59,987 nucleotides of DNA from Actinomycetota bacterium (GCA_030018275.1 JASEGB010000009.1:11911-71897); one strand, 5' to 3'. Shown: positions 16,420 to 27,058, counted from the first letter of the stretch. The notes: generated by a model not told the origin, from the sequence alone. Program-made: numbers and translations.

Positions 16420-17676
16420 ATGAACAAGGAATTCCAAATGAATGTTGAGGACTTCATTAGCAAAGAGCAACGGTATCTTGTGAATACTTATAGCCGCCTC
16501 CCGGTTGTCTTCTCGCGAGGAAGAGGAAGTAGATTGTGGGATGTAGAGGGCAAAGAATACCTTGATTTCCTGGGAGGATTGGGAGTGGCTAACATTGGAC
16601 ACTGTCACCCGGCGGTAGTTAAAGTGGTTCAGGAGCAGATGGAGAATCTCGTTCACGTTTCCAATCTTTACTACACCATTCCTCAAATCGAGTTAGCTGA
16701 GATGCTGGTGGAAATATCCTTTGGAGATAAATGCTTCTTTTGCAATAGTGGTGCCGAAGCAAACGAGGGAGCCCTGAAATTGGCGCGCAAATACGGCAAG
16801 GAGAATTTTGGCGGGAGCAAATATGAGGTGATCACCGCCTTTCGCTCATTTCACGGTCGAACCCTCAAGACTTTAGCGGCCACGGGGCAACCCGATAAAC
16901 AAAAACCCTTTGAGCCCTTGCCACCGGGTTTCAAGCACGTGCCCCTAAATGATTTGGATGCTCTGAAGGATTGCCTAACCGAGAATACCTGTGCGGTAAT
17001 GCTCGAACCCATCCAAGGGGAAGGCGGAGTATATGAGTGCGAGGTAGATTACATCAAAGGTGTGAGGGAACTTTGTAACCAGGAGAATCTCTTGCTCATT
17101 CTGGATGAAGTTCAAACCGGTATGGGTCGTACGGGAAAGATGTTTGCCTACGAGCATTACGACATCGAGCCTGATGTCATGACTTTAGCAAAGGGTTTGG
17201 GAGGTGGACTACCCATCGGTGCTTTCATCACCCGCGAGGAAGTGGCTCGAGTCTTTAAACCAGGTGATCATGGATCAACATTTGGTGGTGGACCTGTTGC
17301 TACTTCGGCGGCAATGGCCGCATTGAAGGTCCTAAAAAAGGAAGGATTGATAGATAATTGCGCCAACTTAGGAAGTTATTTTAAACAGGAGCTTGAAAAA
17401 CTGAAGGAGAAAAGACCTATAATTAAGGAAGTGAGGGGGAAAGGTTTGATGATTGGAGTCGAATTCCACAGGGACCTGCCTGGCAGACCCGCCTTCCAGA
17501 CGGGTAGGGAGGGTATTGCCCAGGATATTGTACTGAAATTTTTTCATCGCGGGGTGATTGCAAATAATATCGGAGATAACATCGTTCGATTTCTTCCCCC
17601 ACTTTGTATAATGAGGGAGGAAATCGAGACCGTTCTGGGCATATTTGATGAGATTCTCGACGAATTGGAAAGATAG
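16420..17676 (+). CDS. argD: Acetylornithine aminotransferase
   Basis: ArgD is a class III PLP aminotransferase acting on N-acetylornithine semialdehyde. Visible marks are FFCNSGAEANEGALKLARK, the LILDEVQTGMGRTGK motif with the PLP-ring Asp and the PLP lysine in TLAKGLGGGLPIGAF. The length of 418 is slightly above normal. Residues about 351-366 (DLPGRPAFQTGREG) are an extra segment encoded by a palindromic repeat (17474-17511). ATG 16438 (MNVEDFISKE), with AAGGAA upstream, may be the true start, because the ATG at 16420 lies right against the MITE. Confidence 0.95.
   Translation: MNKEFQMNVEDFISKEQRYLVNTYSRLPVVFSRGRGSRLWDVEGKEYLDFLGGLGVANIGHCHPAVVKVVQEQMENLVHVSNLYYTIPQIELAEMLVEISFGDKCFFCNSGAEANEGALKLARKYGKENFGGSKYEVITAFRSFHGRTLKTLAATGQPDKQKPFEPLPPGFKHVPLNDLDALKDCLTENTCAVMLEPIQGEGGVYECEVDYIKGVRELCNQENLLLILDEVQTGMGRTGKMFAYEHYDIEPDVMTLAKGLGGGLPIGAFITREEVARVFKPGDHGSTFGGGPVATSAAMAALKVLKKEGLIDNCANLGSYFKQELEKLKEKRPIIKEVRGKGLMIGVEFHRDLPGRPAFQTGREGIAQDIVLKFFHRGVIANNIGDNIVRFLPPLCIMREEIETVLGIFDEILDELER
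17474..17511 (+). repeat. Palindromic insert inside argD
   Basis: CCTGCCTGGCAG is followed by the hairpin ACCCG...CGGGT. The segment keeps the frame and encodes residues that ArgD proteins normally lack, just before the AQDIV motif. Confidence 0.65.
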
Positions 17677-17766
17677 GTTGTTAGGTGGATGGATTGATAG
17701 GTAGTTGGAAATTAACCCATTACCAGTAAGGCGAGCAGATACCTAATTATCAGGGTGGAGGTTAGT

Positions 17767-18699
17767 GTGGCATCACTTAAGGGAAGAGACCTTCTAACAT
17801 TGGGTGATCTGGGCCCGGATGAAATTTATCTCATTCTATCCAAAGCCATGGAATTCAAACGCCTGCAACGGATGGGGATTTCCCATCGATATTTAGAGGG
17901 TAAAGCCGTGGCCATGATCTTTGAGAAGCCATCCACGAGAACGAGGGTCTCCTTTGAAGTCGCTTTGGCACATCTCGGTGCACACCCAATTTTCTTAAGC
18001 GCTGAGGATATGCAATTGGGTCGGGGAGAGTCCATCGAGGACACCGGTCGGGTTCTTTCCCGATACGTGGATGCCATAATCATTCGGACTTTTGCTCAAA
18101 GGGATGTGGAAAAGTTGGCTAAAGATGCGGATGTACCGGTGATCAATGCTCTCACCGACGATTTTCATCCATGTCAAGTCCTTGGCGATTTCATGACCAT
18201 CCTGGAAAAGAAAGATCGCCTGGCGGGTCTCAAGCTCGCCTATGTGGGGGATGGAAATAATGTTGCTCACAGCCTTTTAATGGGTTCAGTTAAAGTGGGG
18301 CTAAATATCTTCATCGCTTCTCCAAAGGGATACGAGCCCAAGAAGTGGATCGTTGACATGGCTTTAAGGAACCTAAGAGGGTTAAAACCAAAGGTGGAAA
18401 TGGTCAATGACCCCATAAAGGCTGTGAGGAATGCTGATATCGTATACACGGATGTCTGGGTAAGTATGGGTCAGGAGGCGGAGCGGGATGAGAGACTATC
18501 TGCTTTCCAGTCCTACCAGGTAAATAAGGAACTTTTAGCTTACGCTAAGCCTGATGCCATCGTCATGCATTGTCTTCCCGCCCACCGGGGTGAAGAAATT
18601 ACCGCTAAAGTGATGGACGATCCCAGGTGTGTCGTTTTTGATCAGGCGGAGAATAGACTTCACGTTCAAAAGGCCTTATTAATTTCGCTAATCGGTTGA
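17767..18699 (+). CDS. argF: Ornithine carbamoyltransferase
   Basis: ArgF joins carbamoyl phosphate to ornithine to make citrulline. The carbamoyl-phosphate site EKPSTRTRVSFE, the DDFHPCQVLGD loop and the ornithine-binding HCLPAHRGEE are all intact. I chose GTG 17767 (VASLKGRDLL) because GGAGG stands 5 nt upstream. A GTG at 17755 would put the ribosome site inside the gene. It ends where argR begins, consistent with co-transcription. Confidence 0.96.
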   Translation: MASLKGRDLLTLGDLGPDEIYLILSKAMEFKRLQRMGISHRYLEGKAVAMIFEKPSTRTRVSFEVALAHLGAHPIFLSAEDMQLGRGESIEDTGRVLSRYVDAIIIRTFAQRDVEKLAKDADVPVINALTDDFHPCQVLGDFMTILEKKDRLAGLKLAYVGDGNNVAHSLLMGSVKVGLNIFIASPKGYEPKKWIVDMALRNLRGLKPKVEMVNDPIKAVRNADIVYTDVWVSMGQEAERDERLSAFQSYQVNKELLAYAKPDAIVMHCLPAHRGEEITAKVMDDPRCVVFDQAENRLHVQKALLISLIG

Positions 18700-18704
18700 T
18701 CAAA

Positions 18705-19166
18705 ATGAGGTTAAAAGGCGAGAGACACGTTGCTATCAGGGAAATAGTGGAATCAAAGAGAATTCACACACAGGAAGAACTGGTATCTGAGTTACAAAAA
18801 CTGGGATACGAAGTGACTCAGGCTACGATATCGAGGGACATAAGTGAATTGGGCTTGTTGAAAGTCCGGATGGGTGATGGTACCAGTATTTATGCTCTTC
18901 CCGAAGGTAAATTCATAGGCGATGAAACGGAGCATCTTCGAAGGATGATCGAGGATTTTGTGGTAAGCCTGAATCGGAGCGGGAATCTCATCGTGCTTAA
19001 AACCACTCCAGGTACCGCTCAGGGTGTAGCCTCCGCACTTGATGGAGTGAGATGGGAAGAGGTTCTGGGAACGGTGGCCGGAGATGATACCATCTTGGTG
19101 GTCACTCACAATAGCAGGGAGGGAGCTTCCGTTCTAGCTAGATTAAATGAGCTGAAAAGTAAATAA
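18705..19166 (+). CDS. argR: Arginine repressor ArgR
   Basis: ArgR is the arginine-dependent hexameric repressor. The N-terminal winged helix ([31 protein letters not shown]) and the C-terminal arginine-binding and hexamer motif [11 protein letters not shown] are clear. The ATG at 18705 lies 5 nt after the argF stop; a TTG at 18696 overlapping that stop is a weaker alternative. Its location inside the operon and the palindrome over the operon promoter suggest direct feedback control. Confidence 0.95.
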   Translation: MRLKGERHVAIREIVESKRIHTQEELVSELQKLGYEVTQATISRDISELGLLKVRMGDGTSIYALPEGKFIGDETEHLRRMIEDFVVSLNRSGNLIVLKTTPGTAQGVASALDGVRWEEVLGTVAGDDTILVVTHNSREGASVLARLNELKSK

Positions 19167-19189
19167 GCTCCACTCTCGTAGGAGGAAAA

Positions 19190-20428
19190 ATGGCGAAGGA
19201 AAAGGTAGTTTTGGCTTATTCGGGTGGGTTAGACACCTCTGTGGCTATAAAGTGGCTTCAAGAGAAATATGATCTGGACGTAATAGCCATGGTCGTTGAT
19301 GTGGGGCAGGCAAAAGATGACCCATCTAAGGATTTGGAGAGTGTAAAGGAGAAAGCCCTGAAGATAGGGGCAATCGAATCTCACATCGTCGATGCCAGGG
19401 AGGAATTCGCTTGTGATTTTATTCTCCCTGCTCTGAAAGCGAATGCCCTTTACGAGGGAAAGTATCCCCTGGTATCAGCACTTTCTCGCCCTTTAATTGC
19501 CAAGTGGCTTGTGGAGACGGCCAAATCAAGTGGGGCTAAATATGTGGCTCATGGTTGTACGGGTAAGGGAAATGATCAGGTGCGTTTCGAAGTATCAATA
19601 GGTGCACTTGATCCCTCCCTGGAAGTGATCGCTCCTGTACGTGCGTGGGCCATGTCTCGGGAGGAGACCATAAAATATGCCAAAAAACATCGAATTCCAG
19701 TCTCGGTTAGTATAAAGAGTCCCTATAGTGTGGATGAAAATCTTTGGGGGCGAACCGTTGAATGTGGGATTTTGGAGGATCCCTGGGTAGAACCCCCAGC
19801 CGATGTATATGAGATGACCGTGGATCCCATTCAGGCTCCCCATAGACCACAGTACGTAGAGGTTGGTTTCGTGGAGGGAGTACCAAAGAGCTTGAATGGG
19901 AGAGAAATCCCCTTTGTGGATCTCATCACCCGGATCAATGAAATTGCGGGTAGTCACGGATATGGGCGGATCGATATGATTGAAAATCGGCTGGTAGGTA
20001 TAAAATCCAGGGAGATTTACGAAGTCCCAGGCGCTTTGGCTCTCATTGCTGCCCATCGGGATTTAGAGGATTTAACCTTAGAGCGAGAATTACTCCACTA
20101 TAAATCGATCTTGGAGCAGAGATATGCCGAACTGGTCTACTATGGTCTGTGGTTTTCTCCCCTTAAAGAAGCTCTCGATGACTTCATCAGTGATTCCCAA
20201 GGGAATGTTACAGGGATCGTACGTTTGAGATTCTACAAAGGTTCCTGCAATGTCGTGGGAAGGAAATCCGAAAAATCCCTTTACGATTATTCATTGGCAA
20301 CTTATGGAGAAGCCGATGAATTTTCACACGAGTTAGCCAGGGGATTTATCGAACTTTGGGGTTTACCATTGAAGTTATGGGCGCGAAGGAGTAGAGAGTC
20401 ACGGGACAAGGGACCAGCGAAGCGATGA
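19190..20428 (+). CDS. argG: Argininosuccinate synthase
   Basis: ArgG condenses citrulline and aspartate using ATP. The N-type ATP pyrophosphatase motif AYSGGLDTS lies at residues 9-17, and the [13 protein letters not shown] citrulline/aspartate-binding segment follows. The 412 residues match the family, except for a short basic tail ([14 protein letters not shown]) partly encoded by a stuttering sequence. AGGAGG precedes the ATG. Confidence 0.97.
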   Translation: MAKEKVVLAYSGGLDTSVAIKWLQEKYDLDVIAMVVDVGQAKDDPSKDLESVKEKALKIGAIESHIVDAREEFACDFILPALKANALYEGKYPLVSALSRPLIAKWLVETAKSSGAKYVAHGCTGKGNDQVRFEVSIGALDPSLEVIAPVRAWAMSREETIKYAKKHRIPVSVSIKSPYSVDENLWGRTVECGILEDPWVEPPADVYEMTVDPIQAPHRPQYVEVGFVEGVPKSLNGREIPFVDLITRINEIAGSHGYGRIDMIENRLVGIKSREIYEVPGALALIAAHRDLEDLTLERELLHYKSILEQRYAELVYYGLWFSPLKEALDDFISDSQGNVTGIVRLRFYKGSCNVVGRKSEKSLYDYSLATYGEADEFSHELARGFIELWGLPLKLWARRSRESRDKGPAKR

Positions 20429-20464
20429 GCAATTGATTAACCTTCGAAGAAAGAGGAGGTGGCA

Positions 20465-21850
20465 ATGGAATATCGGGGAAATCCCACGGATCCGAAGGAG
20501 TTTATCGCCTCTCTTTCCTTCGATCGTCGCCTGTACAAATATGATATACGGGGGAGCTTGGCCCATGTGGCCATGCTTGCTAAGTGTGGAATAATCCCAA
20601 AGGAAGATGCGGGAAAAATCACTCGAGGACTTAAGGAAATTGAGCGGGAGATCGAGGCGGGTAAATTCAGGTTCGATATCGCGGATGAGGATATTCACAT
20701 GAGCATTGAGCGGGCTTTGATTGAGAAAGTTGGTCCCTTGGGGGGGAAATTACACACGGCGAGGAGCAGAAATGATCAAATTGCCCTGGATATCAGAATG
20801 TACTTAAAGGAAGAGATCTTAAAGATAGGGAATCTGATACGTACTCTCCAGAAAGCTCTTTTAAATCTGGCGAAGGAAAATACCGAAGTGATTATGCCCG
20901 GGTATACTCATCTTCAGCGGGCTCAACCCGTACTCTTTTCTCATCATATCATGGCTTATTTCTTCATGTTAGGTCGAGATATTGATCGGCTCAAGAGTTG
21001 TTATGAGCGTACTGATGCCATGCCTCTGGGATCGGCGGCCTTGGCGGGAACCTCCTTCCCTATCGATAGGGAATTCGTCGCAAAAGAACTTGGCTTCTCG
21101 AAAATAGCTGAGAACAGCATGGATGCCGTGAGCGATAGGGACTTCCTAGTGGAGTTTCTTTCAAGTTTATCCCTTTTGATGATCCATCTCAGCAGCTTTT
21201 GTGAAGAGCTGGTTCTGTGGTCAACATCCGAATTTGGTTTTATTCAACTTGATGAAGCTTTCACCACGGGATCGAGCATCATGCCTCAGAAGAGAAATCC
21301 CGATGTGGCTGAACTAATTCGGGGGAAGACCGGACGCACCTTTGGGCATTTGATGGGACTTCTCACCACGCTAAAGGCCCTTCCCTTGACTTATAATAGG
21401 GATCTTCAGGAGGACAAGGAACCTCTCTTCGATGCCGTAGATACGGCCAAGCGCTCTTTGGAGATATTCACACCGATGGTTGCCTCCATAAGAATAAATC
21501 CAGAGCGGATGGGACGAGCGGCTGAAGAGAGTTTCACGGTGGCAACAGATGTCGCTGATTATCTGGTAAGAAAGGGACTCCCCTTCAGGGAAGCCCATGG
21601 GGTCGTGGGGAAAATAATCGCGTATTGTCTGGATCGCAATTGTGTTTTGAGTGATCTCAACTTGGAGGATTATCGAAGCTTTTCTCCCCTTTTTGATCAA
21701 GATGTGTTCGAGGTTCTTGAGGTTAAACATTCAGTGGATTCAAAGACCAGTGTCGGGGGAACTTCGGTCAAAGGTTTGAAAGATCAGTTCATAAGGGCCG
21801 AAAGTTTACTTGAATCCGAAAAGATGTGGCTATCTCATCCGCTTGCCTAA
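20465..21850 (+). CDS. argH: Argininosuccinate lyase
   Basis: ArgH cleaves argininosuccinate into arginine and fumarate, the last step. The fumarase/aspartase superfamily signature GSSIMPQKRNPD is intact, with the TARSRNDQIALD and THLQRAQPV segments. I chose ATG 20465 (MEYRGNPTDP) behind AGGAGG; an upstream GTG at 20459 overlaps that ribosome site. Its end overlaps the start of the frame that contains polX. Confidence 0.96.
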   Translation: MEYRGNPTDPKEFIASLSFDRRLYKYDIRGSLAHVAMLAKCGIIPKEDAGKITRGLKEIEREIEAGKFRFDIADEDIHMSIERALIEKVGPLGGKLHTARSRNDQIALDIRMYLKEEILKIGNLIRTLQKALLNLAKENTEVIMPGYTHLQRAQPVLFSHHIMAYFFMLGRDIDRLKSCYERTDAMPLGSAALAGTSFPIDREFVAKELGFSKIAENSMDAVSDRDFLVEFLSSLSLLMIHLSSFCEELVLWSTSEFGFIQLDEAFTTGSSIMPQKRNPDVAELIRGKTGRTFGHLMGLLTTLKALPLTYNRDLQEDKEPLFDAVDTAKRSLEIFTPMVASIRINPERMGRAAEESFTVATDVADYLVRKGLPFREAHGVVGKIIAYCLDRNCVLSDLNLEDYRSFSPLFDQDVFEVLEVKHSVDSKTSVGGTSVKGLKDQFIRAESLLESEKMWLSHPLA

Positions 21851-21885
21851 CCAGAGATGGCAAGTGGGATTATAGAGGACTTGAG

Positions 21886-23601
21886 ATGACCAACGAGGAA
21901 GTGGCAAACATTTTAGACGAAATTGCAGATTTGCTCGATATTCGTGGGGAGATGAGCTTCAAGGTGCAGGCGTATCACCGCGCCGCCAACAGCATCCGTA
22001 GTCTCAGGGAGGATATCAACGTCCTTTATAAAGAGGGAAACTTAAGGGAAGTTCCGGCGGTGGGAAAGGGAATCGCCGAGAAAATAGTGGAGCTCTTGGA
22101 AACCGGAAGTCTCCCCTATTATGAAGATTTAAAAGAGGAAATCCCACCCAGCCTTGTGGAGCTGATGAGAATCCCCGGTCTTGGTCCCAAGAAAGCCAAA
22201 TTCCTCTATGATACCCTGAGCATCACCACCATCGACGAGCTTTTGGAAGCTGCACGAACTCATCGTCTTCGGGGCTTAAAGGGAATGAGTGCCAAGACGG
22301 AAGAGAACATCATCAGGGGAATTCAACAGTTGAGAAGGGCTAGGGAGCGCATTCTCCTCTTTGAAGCCCATCCCATCGCCGAACGGTTCATCAAGAACTT
22401 AAGGAGGCAAGACTTTGTTGAGAGAGCGGATATGGCCGGCTCTTTGAGACGAATGAAGGAAACCATCGGTGACATCGACCTTTTAGCTGCAAGTTATGAG
22501 CCCCATAAGGTGATGGATTATTTTTGCCACATGCCCGAGGTAGCTCAGGTTTTAGTGAAGGGCGACACCAAGAGTAGCATCATCGCCCGGAACGGTCTTC
22601 AAATAGACTTGCGTGTGGTGAGCCCCGACCAATATGGATCAGCCCTCCAATATTTCACTGGTTCCAAAGAGCACAATGTACACTTGAGGGAAATCGCCCG
22701 AAAAAAGGGTCTAAAAATAAATGAATATGGGATTTTTGAGATGGAGGTGGATAGAAGAATAGGCGGGGAGAAGGAGGAGGAAATTTACGAAGTATTGGGA
22801 ATGTCCTATATCCCACCCGTTTTAAGGGAGGATAGGGGAGAGATAGAAAGGGGAATTGAGGATTCTCTTCCCAGGCTCATTCAACTTGAGGACATAAGGG
22901 GTGACCTTCACGTCCACTCTTCGTGGACCGATGGATTGAGCAAGATAAAAAGGATCGCCGAAGCCGCCATCGAATTGGGCTATGAGTACGTAGCCATCTG
23001 CGATCATGCTGAGCAACTCAAAGTAGCTGGGGGATTGACCAAAAAAGAGCTTAGAGCTCAGGCCGAAGAGATTATGAGGCTGAATGAGGAACTCGATGGC
23101 ATCACCATCATGTGCGGGATTGAGCTGAACATAGATAATGATGGCAGGGTCGATTACGAGGATGAATTTTTAAAGGAGCTGAACATCGTGGTAGCCTCAA
23201 TACATGGGGGTTTCCGCCAGCCGGAGGACCAGCTCACAAAGCGAACCTTATCCGCTATATACAATGAGTACATCGATATAATTGGTCATCCCACTGGCAG
23301 GATATTGGGTAAACGCGAACCCTATGCCATCGATCTAAAAACCATTTTTAAGGCGGCTGCGGAGACGAATACCATTCTGGAATTGAATTCGTTTCCCGAT
23401 AGACTGGATCTCAATGATATTCAACTAAGAGAGGCCAAGGAGGGATACGGCATAAAATTCGCCATAAACACGGATGCCCACAGTGCGGCTCAACTGGCTT
23501 ATATCAAATATGGCGTGGCTACGGCTCAAAGGGGCTGGCTGGAGCCAGAAGATGTCATCAACACCTATCCACTCGATAAACTGAAGGAGATACTCAAGTA
23601 A
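21886..23601 (+). CDS. polX: Family X DNA polymerase with PHP domain (PolX)
   Basis: Bacterial PolX fills short gaps in base-excision repair and has a 3'-5' exonuclease in its PHP domain. The protein shows an HhH-bearing 8-kDa domain (LREVPAVGKGIAEKI, MRIPGLGPKKAKFLYD), the palm with catalytic aspartates in GDIDLL and IDLRV, then the PHP domain (GDLHVHSSWTDG, CDHAEQ, NTDAHS). The start is probably ATG 21886 (MTNEEVANILDEIADLL), since the frame upstream runs inside argH. The product is about 571 residues, normal for the family. Confidence 0.95.
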   Translation: MTNEEVANILDEIADLLDIRGEMSFKVQAYHRAANSIRSLREDINVLYKEGNLREVPAVGKGIAEKIVELLETGSLPYYEDLKEEIPPSLVELMRIPGLGPKKAKFLYDTLSITTIDELLEAARTHRLRGLKGMSAKTEENIIRGIQQLRRARERILLFEAHPIAERFIKNLRRQDFVERADMAGSLRRMKETIGDIDLLAASYEPHKVMDYFCHMPEVAQVLVKGDTKSSIIARNGLQIDLRVVSPDQYGSALQYFTGSKEHNVHLREIARKKGLKINEYGIFEMEVDRRIGGEKEEEIYEVLGMSYIPPVLREDRGEIERGIEDSLPRLIQLEDIRGDLHVHSSWTDGLSKIKRIAEAAIELGYEYVAICDHAEQLKVAGGLTKKELRAQAEEIMRLNEELDGITIMCGIELNIDNDGRVDYEDEFLKELNIVVASIHGGFRQPEDQLTKRTLSAIYNEYIDIIGHPTGRILGKREPYAIDLKTIFKAAAETNTILELNSFPDRLDLNDIQLREAKEGYGIKFAINTDAHSAAQLAYIKYGVATAQRGWLEPEDVINTYPLDKLKEILK

Positions 23602-23665
23602 GTCCGATTAGCGATTCGCGATGTTCGATGAGCGAGCCCATCCGCTAGTCGCTGATCTCGCCGAA
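23602..23665. repeat. Stuttering repeat after polX
   Basis: Words such as GATTAGCGATTCGCGATG, GATGAGCGAGC and GCTAGTCGCTGATC overlap and vary around a GCGAT core, resembling the gap between pheS and pheT. Confidence 0.5.
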
Positions 23666-23681
23666 AAATGAAGGGGAGAAA

Positions 23682-24641
23682 ATGGCCATGAAACTCAGAG
23701 AAGTATACAGGTTAGCTGTGAAGATGGGCATGTCTAAGGATCCTCGGGGTGAAAAGGGTGTTAAACGGGTTTTGGACAGAATCAAGGATAACTTTGGGCA
23801 ATTAAGGGAAGAGGAAAGGGAGTTCTTCGACATCGAGAAGCTGACCAATCCCTATTCTGATACCCGCATCCTATGTGGCGATCTGGAGATGGAGATAACT
23901 GGGGTTCTGGCTGGAATTGATCTGGAGGTCCCCGAGGTCCTGTTGGCCGATAGATTGAATGAAAAGGGAGAAAGGATAAATCTCCTCCTCGCGCATCACC
24001 CCGAGGGAAGCGCGTTGGCAGCTCTTCCCGAGGTTATGGCGATGCAGGCGGATATATGGGGAAAGCTCGGTGTACCCATAAATATCGGTGATGTCCTCAT
24101 CGATAAGCGCATGAAGGAGGTACACAGAGCCTTGCTTCCCTTAAACCATAATAGAGCGGTTGATGCAGCACGTCTTTTGGGATTTGCTTTCATGACCATC
24201 CACACCCCCGCGGATAATCTTGTGACCTCTTTTTTGCAGAAGATCTTCGACGAGGAAAAGCCCTATACCGTCAAGGACATTGCGGATAGGTTGAGGAGGA
24301 TACCCGAGTACAACTATGCCGCGAAGGATAGCGCTGGTCCCACCATTTTAGTTGGCGAACCGGATAGACGAGCGGGTAAGGTTGTCGTGGACATGACGGG
24401 TGGAACTGAGGGTCCTGAGGAAGCCATCGAAAGGCTGGCGGATGCCGGTGTGGGAACCTTAGTTGGAATGCACATGGGGGATAAGCTTCGAAAGAGAGCG
24501 GAGAAACATCACATAAATGTGGTCATTGCGGGGCACATAGCCAGTGATGCCGTGGGAATCAATCTCTTCCTCGATGAGCTGGAGAAAAAAGGGGTAAAGA
24601 TCATCGTCTGCTCAGGGTTAAGACGTGTTAGAAGGACTTAG
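23682..24641 (+). CDS. NIF3-like protein (DUF34 family)
   Basis: The 319-residue product resembles NGG1p-interacting factor 3 proteins, which bind two metal ions and have poorly known functions. Visible features are LLLAHHPEG in the middle, GEPDRRAGKVVVDMTGGTEG, and a C-terminal VVIAGHIASDAVGIN motif with a His-containing metal ligand set. The N-terminal 100 residues (LAVKMGMSKDPRGEKGV...) belong to the longer variant seen in thermophiles. It converges with the penicillin-binding protein gene, with the two stop regions overlapping by about 4 nt. Confidence 0.65.
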   Translation: MAMKLREVYRLAVKMGMSKDPRGEKGVKRVLDRIKDNFGQLREEEREFFDIEKLTNPYSDTRILCGDLEMEITGVLAGIDLEVPEVLLADRLNEKGERINLLLAHHPEGSALAALPEVMAMQADIWGKLGVPINIGDVLIDKRMKEVHRALLPLNHNRAVDAARLLGFAFMTIHTPADNLVTSFLQKIFDEEKPYTVKDIADRLRRIPEYNYAAKDSAGPTILVGEPDRRAGKVVVDMTGGTEGPEEAIERLADAGVGTLVGMHMGDKLRKRAEKHHINVVIAGHIASDAVGINLFLDELEKKGVKIIVCSGLRRVRRT

Positions 24642-27058
24642 CTACCCCCATGCCTCGCCACTCTAATGGAAATGTTACTTCCTCTATCGACTGTGATTCC
24701 ACCGAGGGGATTTTGTTTTATCACCTTCCCATCATTGCTCGGAATCGAGGTTTTTTCGTAACTCATGATAGTCATCAACCCAGCTCGATCGATGGCTCGA
24801 ATGGCTTCGTGCTCTTCCATTCCCAAAACGTTGGGAACAACAGTTTTTTGCGAAATCGGTTCGCCCGCGCTCACGGAGATGGTGACCGTGAATCCCGGTT
24901 CAACTTCGGTTCCCTCCTTTGGCTCTTGATTGAAAACTTCACCTTTGGGAACGCCGGGATATACCTCGTCTACCCGATTAACTTTAAATCCAAGCTTGGT
25001 AAGAATGTTCTTTGCTTCCTCAGCGGTCAAGCCAACGACATTGGGGACGACTATTTTTTTGGGGGCGGTGTGGATATTGCAAAGTTTAGTCGGCTCGGTG
25101 CCCTTAACGAAGGTACGAGTGACCACATTGGGGCAATAGATGCTGGCCAAAAGTCCAGAGTCTTTGCATACCCTGACTCTCACCACTTCCGATTCGGGGG
25201 CGGGGAACCTGGAGGGGGGAGTGTCCTCAAGGGCTTTGTACATGAATTTTGCCCAGATCTGAGCGGGGAAGCTACCCCCCACAACTCGAATGCCATGTAC
25301 GTTTTTCATCTCAATTTGTCCCTGTGGATAACCTACCCAGATACTGGCCACCAAATCCGGGGTATAGCCTATGAACCAGGCATCTCGATAATTCTGTGTC
25401 GTACCCGTCTTTCCCGCGGCCGGACGTCCGATATTCGCTCTTCGCCCCGTTCCATATTTGATCACATCTTGGAGAATATCGGTGACAACATAAGCGGTCG
25501 TAGGATTTATGGCCATTTTTTCATCCACCTTATTTTCCTCCAATACTTTCCCCTTCGAATTGGTGATTTTTAAGATACTTAAGGGCGTGCAGTGTACTCC
25601 ATGATTAGCGAGGGTGCCATAGGCTGAAGCCATTTCCAAAGGGGAGACTCCGATCTTTAAACCACCCAGGGCGATTGCAGGATTTGGGTTAAGAGGGGAG
25701 GTTATACCCATCTTTTTGGCGATATTGACCACATTTTTGGGACCTATTTCCATTATTAACCTGGCGAAAACGGCATTAACTGATTTTATCGTTCCTTCTT
25801 TAAGGGTCATGGGAGGGCCGCCGCTTCCCTCTGTTGCATTCCTGACATGCCAGTCTTTACCGGGGAGCTTAATTGTAAGAGGGGTTGATTGATAGACTTT
25901 ATTTGGCGAGACGCCATCCTCAATGGCGGTGACCAGGACGAAGGTTTTAAAGGAGGATCCAGCTTGCCGTCTTCCCTGAACGGCCAGATTAAATTTTTGG
26001 GTATTGAAATCTCTCCCTCCGACCATGGCCTTTATATAACCAGTTTTTGGATCTATGGCCACAATGGAAGCACTGGGATCTTCTGGTCGATTGAGTGTGG
26101 ACCACACTGCCTCTTCGGCATGAGTTTGCATCTTTAGATCCAAAGTAGTAAAAATGCGTAAGCCCCCCTTGAAAACCGCATTAGCTCCATATTTATCGAT
26201 GAGGATTTGCTTGACGTACTCCACAAAGTAGGGAGCTCGAATTGGTTTTTCCTTAATTTCCTGAACTTGAATGGGGATGGCTTGGGCGGTTGCAGTTTCC
26301 TCCGCGGTTATGAATCCAAGTTCCGCCATCCTTTTTAGGACAAGGTCGCGACGGGCCTTTGCCTTATCGGGATTGGTGTAGGGGGAATAATAACTGGGGG
26401 ATTTAATGAGTCCAGCCAATAAAGCACATTCTGGGAGGTTCAAATCCCTGGCTTTCTTTCCGAAGAATGTTTCCGCGGTGGTCTCTATTCCATAACAACC
26501 ATGCCCGAAGTAGATGGTATTCAGATACTTTTCCAAGATGATTTTCTTTGAATACTTTTTCTCTACCTGATAGGCCAAAACTGCCTCTTTTATCTTCCTT
26601 CTCAACGTTTTTTCGGGAGTGATGAAGGTATTTTTGACGTATTGTTGAGTTATTGTGCTTGCTCCTTCTACTATTTTTCCTCTTTTAAGATTTATGATTA
26701 CGGCTCGCGCTATTGCTTCAAAGTCCACCCCCTTATGCTTGTAAAATCTCTGATCTTCTATGGCTATTACGGCATCTTGAAGGCTCTTGGGGATTTCGCT
26801 TAGGGGGACGATGACCCTATTTTGTTCGGCGTAAAGGTTTGCTATCAGGGAACCGTCGGCAGCATACATTTTGGAGGTTTGGGCGGCTTCAGGGGCTGTT
26901 TGACTTTCCAGTCTGGGGAGATCTTTGGCGCAGCTTGCTAAAATCCCTGCTGCAGCCAGAAAGAAGGTGAGAAAGGCGAAAAAGACTCCTAGGCTTATAA
27001 TCCTTAAGAATCGACCCCTCCTTTTCCTAACTATTCTTCGTCTCCTTGCTCTCGACAC
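24638..27058 (-). CDS. Class A penicillin-binding protein with two PASTA domains
   Basis: The 806-residue protein polymerises and cross-links peptidoglycan outside the membrane. In order it has a basic cytoplasmic tail, a transmembrane helix (about 19-42), a glycosyltransferase domain (EDQRFYKHKGVD, GASTITQQYVKN), a transpeptidase domain with SSFK, SVN and KTGTT motifs, and two C-terminal PASTA repeats (VVPNVVGLTAEEAK..., VVPNVLGMEEHEAI...). PASTA domains on a class A PBP are typical of Actinobacteria and some Firmicutes. The start is GTG. A long open frame on the plus strand at 24650-25573 is only its antisense shadow. Confidence 0.95.
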   Translation of the reverse strand: MSRARRRRIVRKRRGRFLRIISLGVFFAFLTFFLAAAGILASCAKDLPRLESQTAPEAAQTSKMYAADGSLIANLYAEQNRVIVPLSEIPKSLQDAVIAIEDQRFYKHKGVDFEAIARAVIINLKRGKIVEGASTITQQYVKNTFITPEKTLRRKIKEAVLAYQVEKKYSKKIILEKYLNTIYFGHGCYGIETTAETFFGKKARDLNLPECALLAGLIKSPSYYSPYTNPDKAKARRDLVLKRMAELGFITAEETATAQAIPIQVQEIKEKPIRAPYFVEYVKQILIDKYGANAVFKGGLRIFTTLDLKMQTHAEEAVWSTLNRPEDPSASIVAIDPKTGYIKAMVGGRDFNTQKFNLAVQGRRQAGSSFKTFVLVTAIEDGVSPNKVYQSTPLTIKLPGKDWHVRNATEGSGGPPMTLKEGTIKSVNAVFARLIMEIGPKNVVNIAKKMGITSPLNPNPAIALGGLKIGVSPLEMASAYGTLANHGVHCTPLSILKITNSKGKVLEENKVDEKMAINPTTAYVVTDILQDVIKYGTGRRANIGRPAAGKTGTTQNYRDAWFIGYTPDLVASIWVGYPQGQIEMKNVHGIRVVGGSFPAQIWAKFMYKALEDTPPSRFPAPESEVVRVRVCKDSGLLASIYCPNVVTRTFVKGTEPTKLCNIHTAPKKIVVPNVVGLTAEEAKNILTKLGFKVNRVDEVYPGVPKGEVFNQEPKEGTEVEPGFTVTISVSAGEPISQKTVVPNVLGMEEHEAIRAIDRAGLMTIMSYEKTSIPSNDGKVIKQNPLGGITVDRGSNISIRVARHGGS

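Noticed and set aside
24650-25573. Open frame of 307 codons on the plus strand
   Set aside because: It lies wholly antisense to the penicillin-binding protein gene, which has all catalytic motifs and PASTA domains; the plus-strand product has no recognisable domain.
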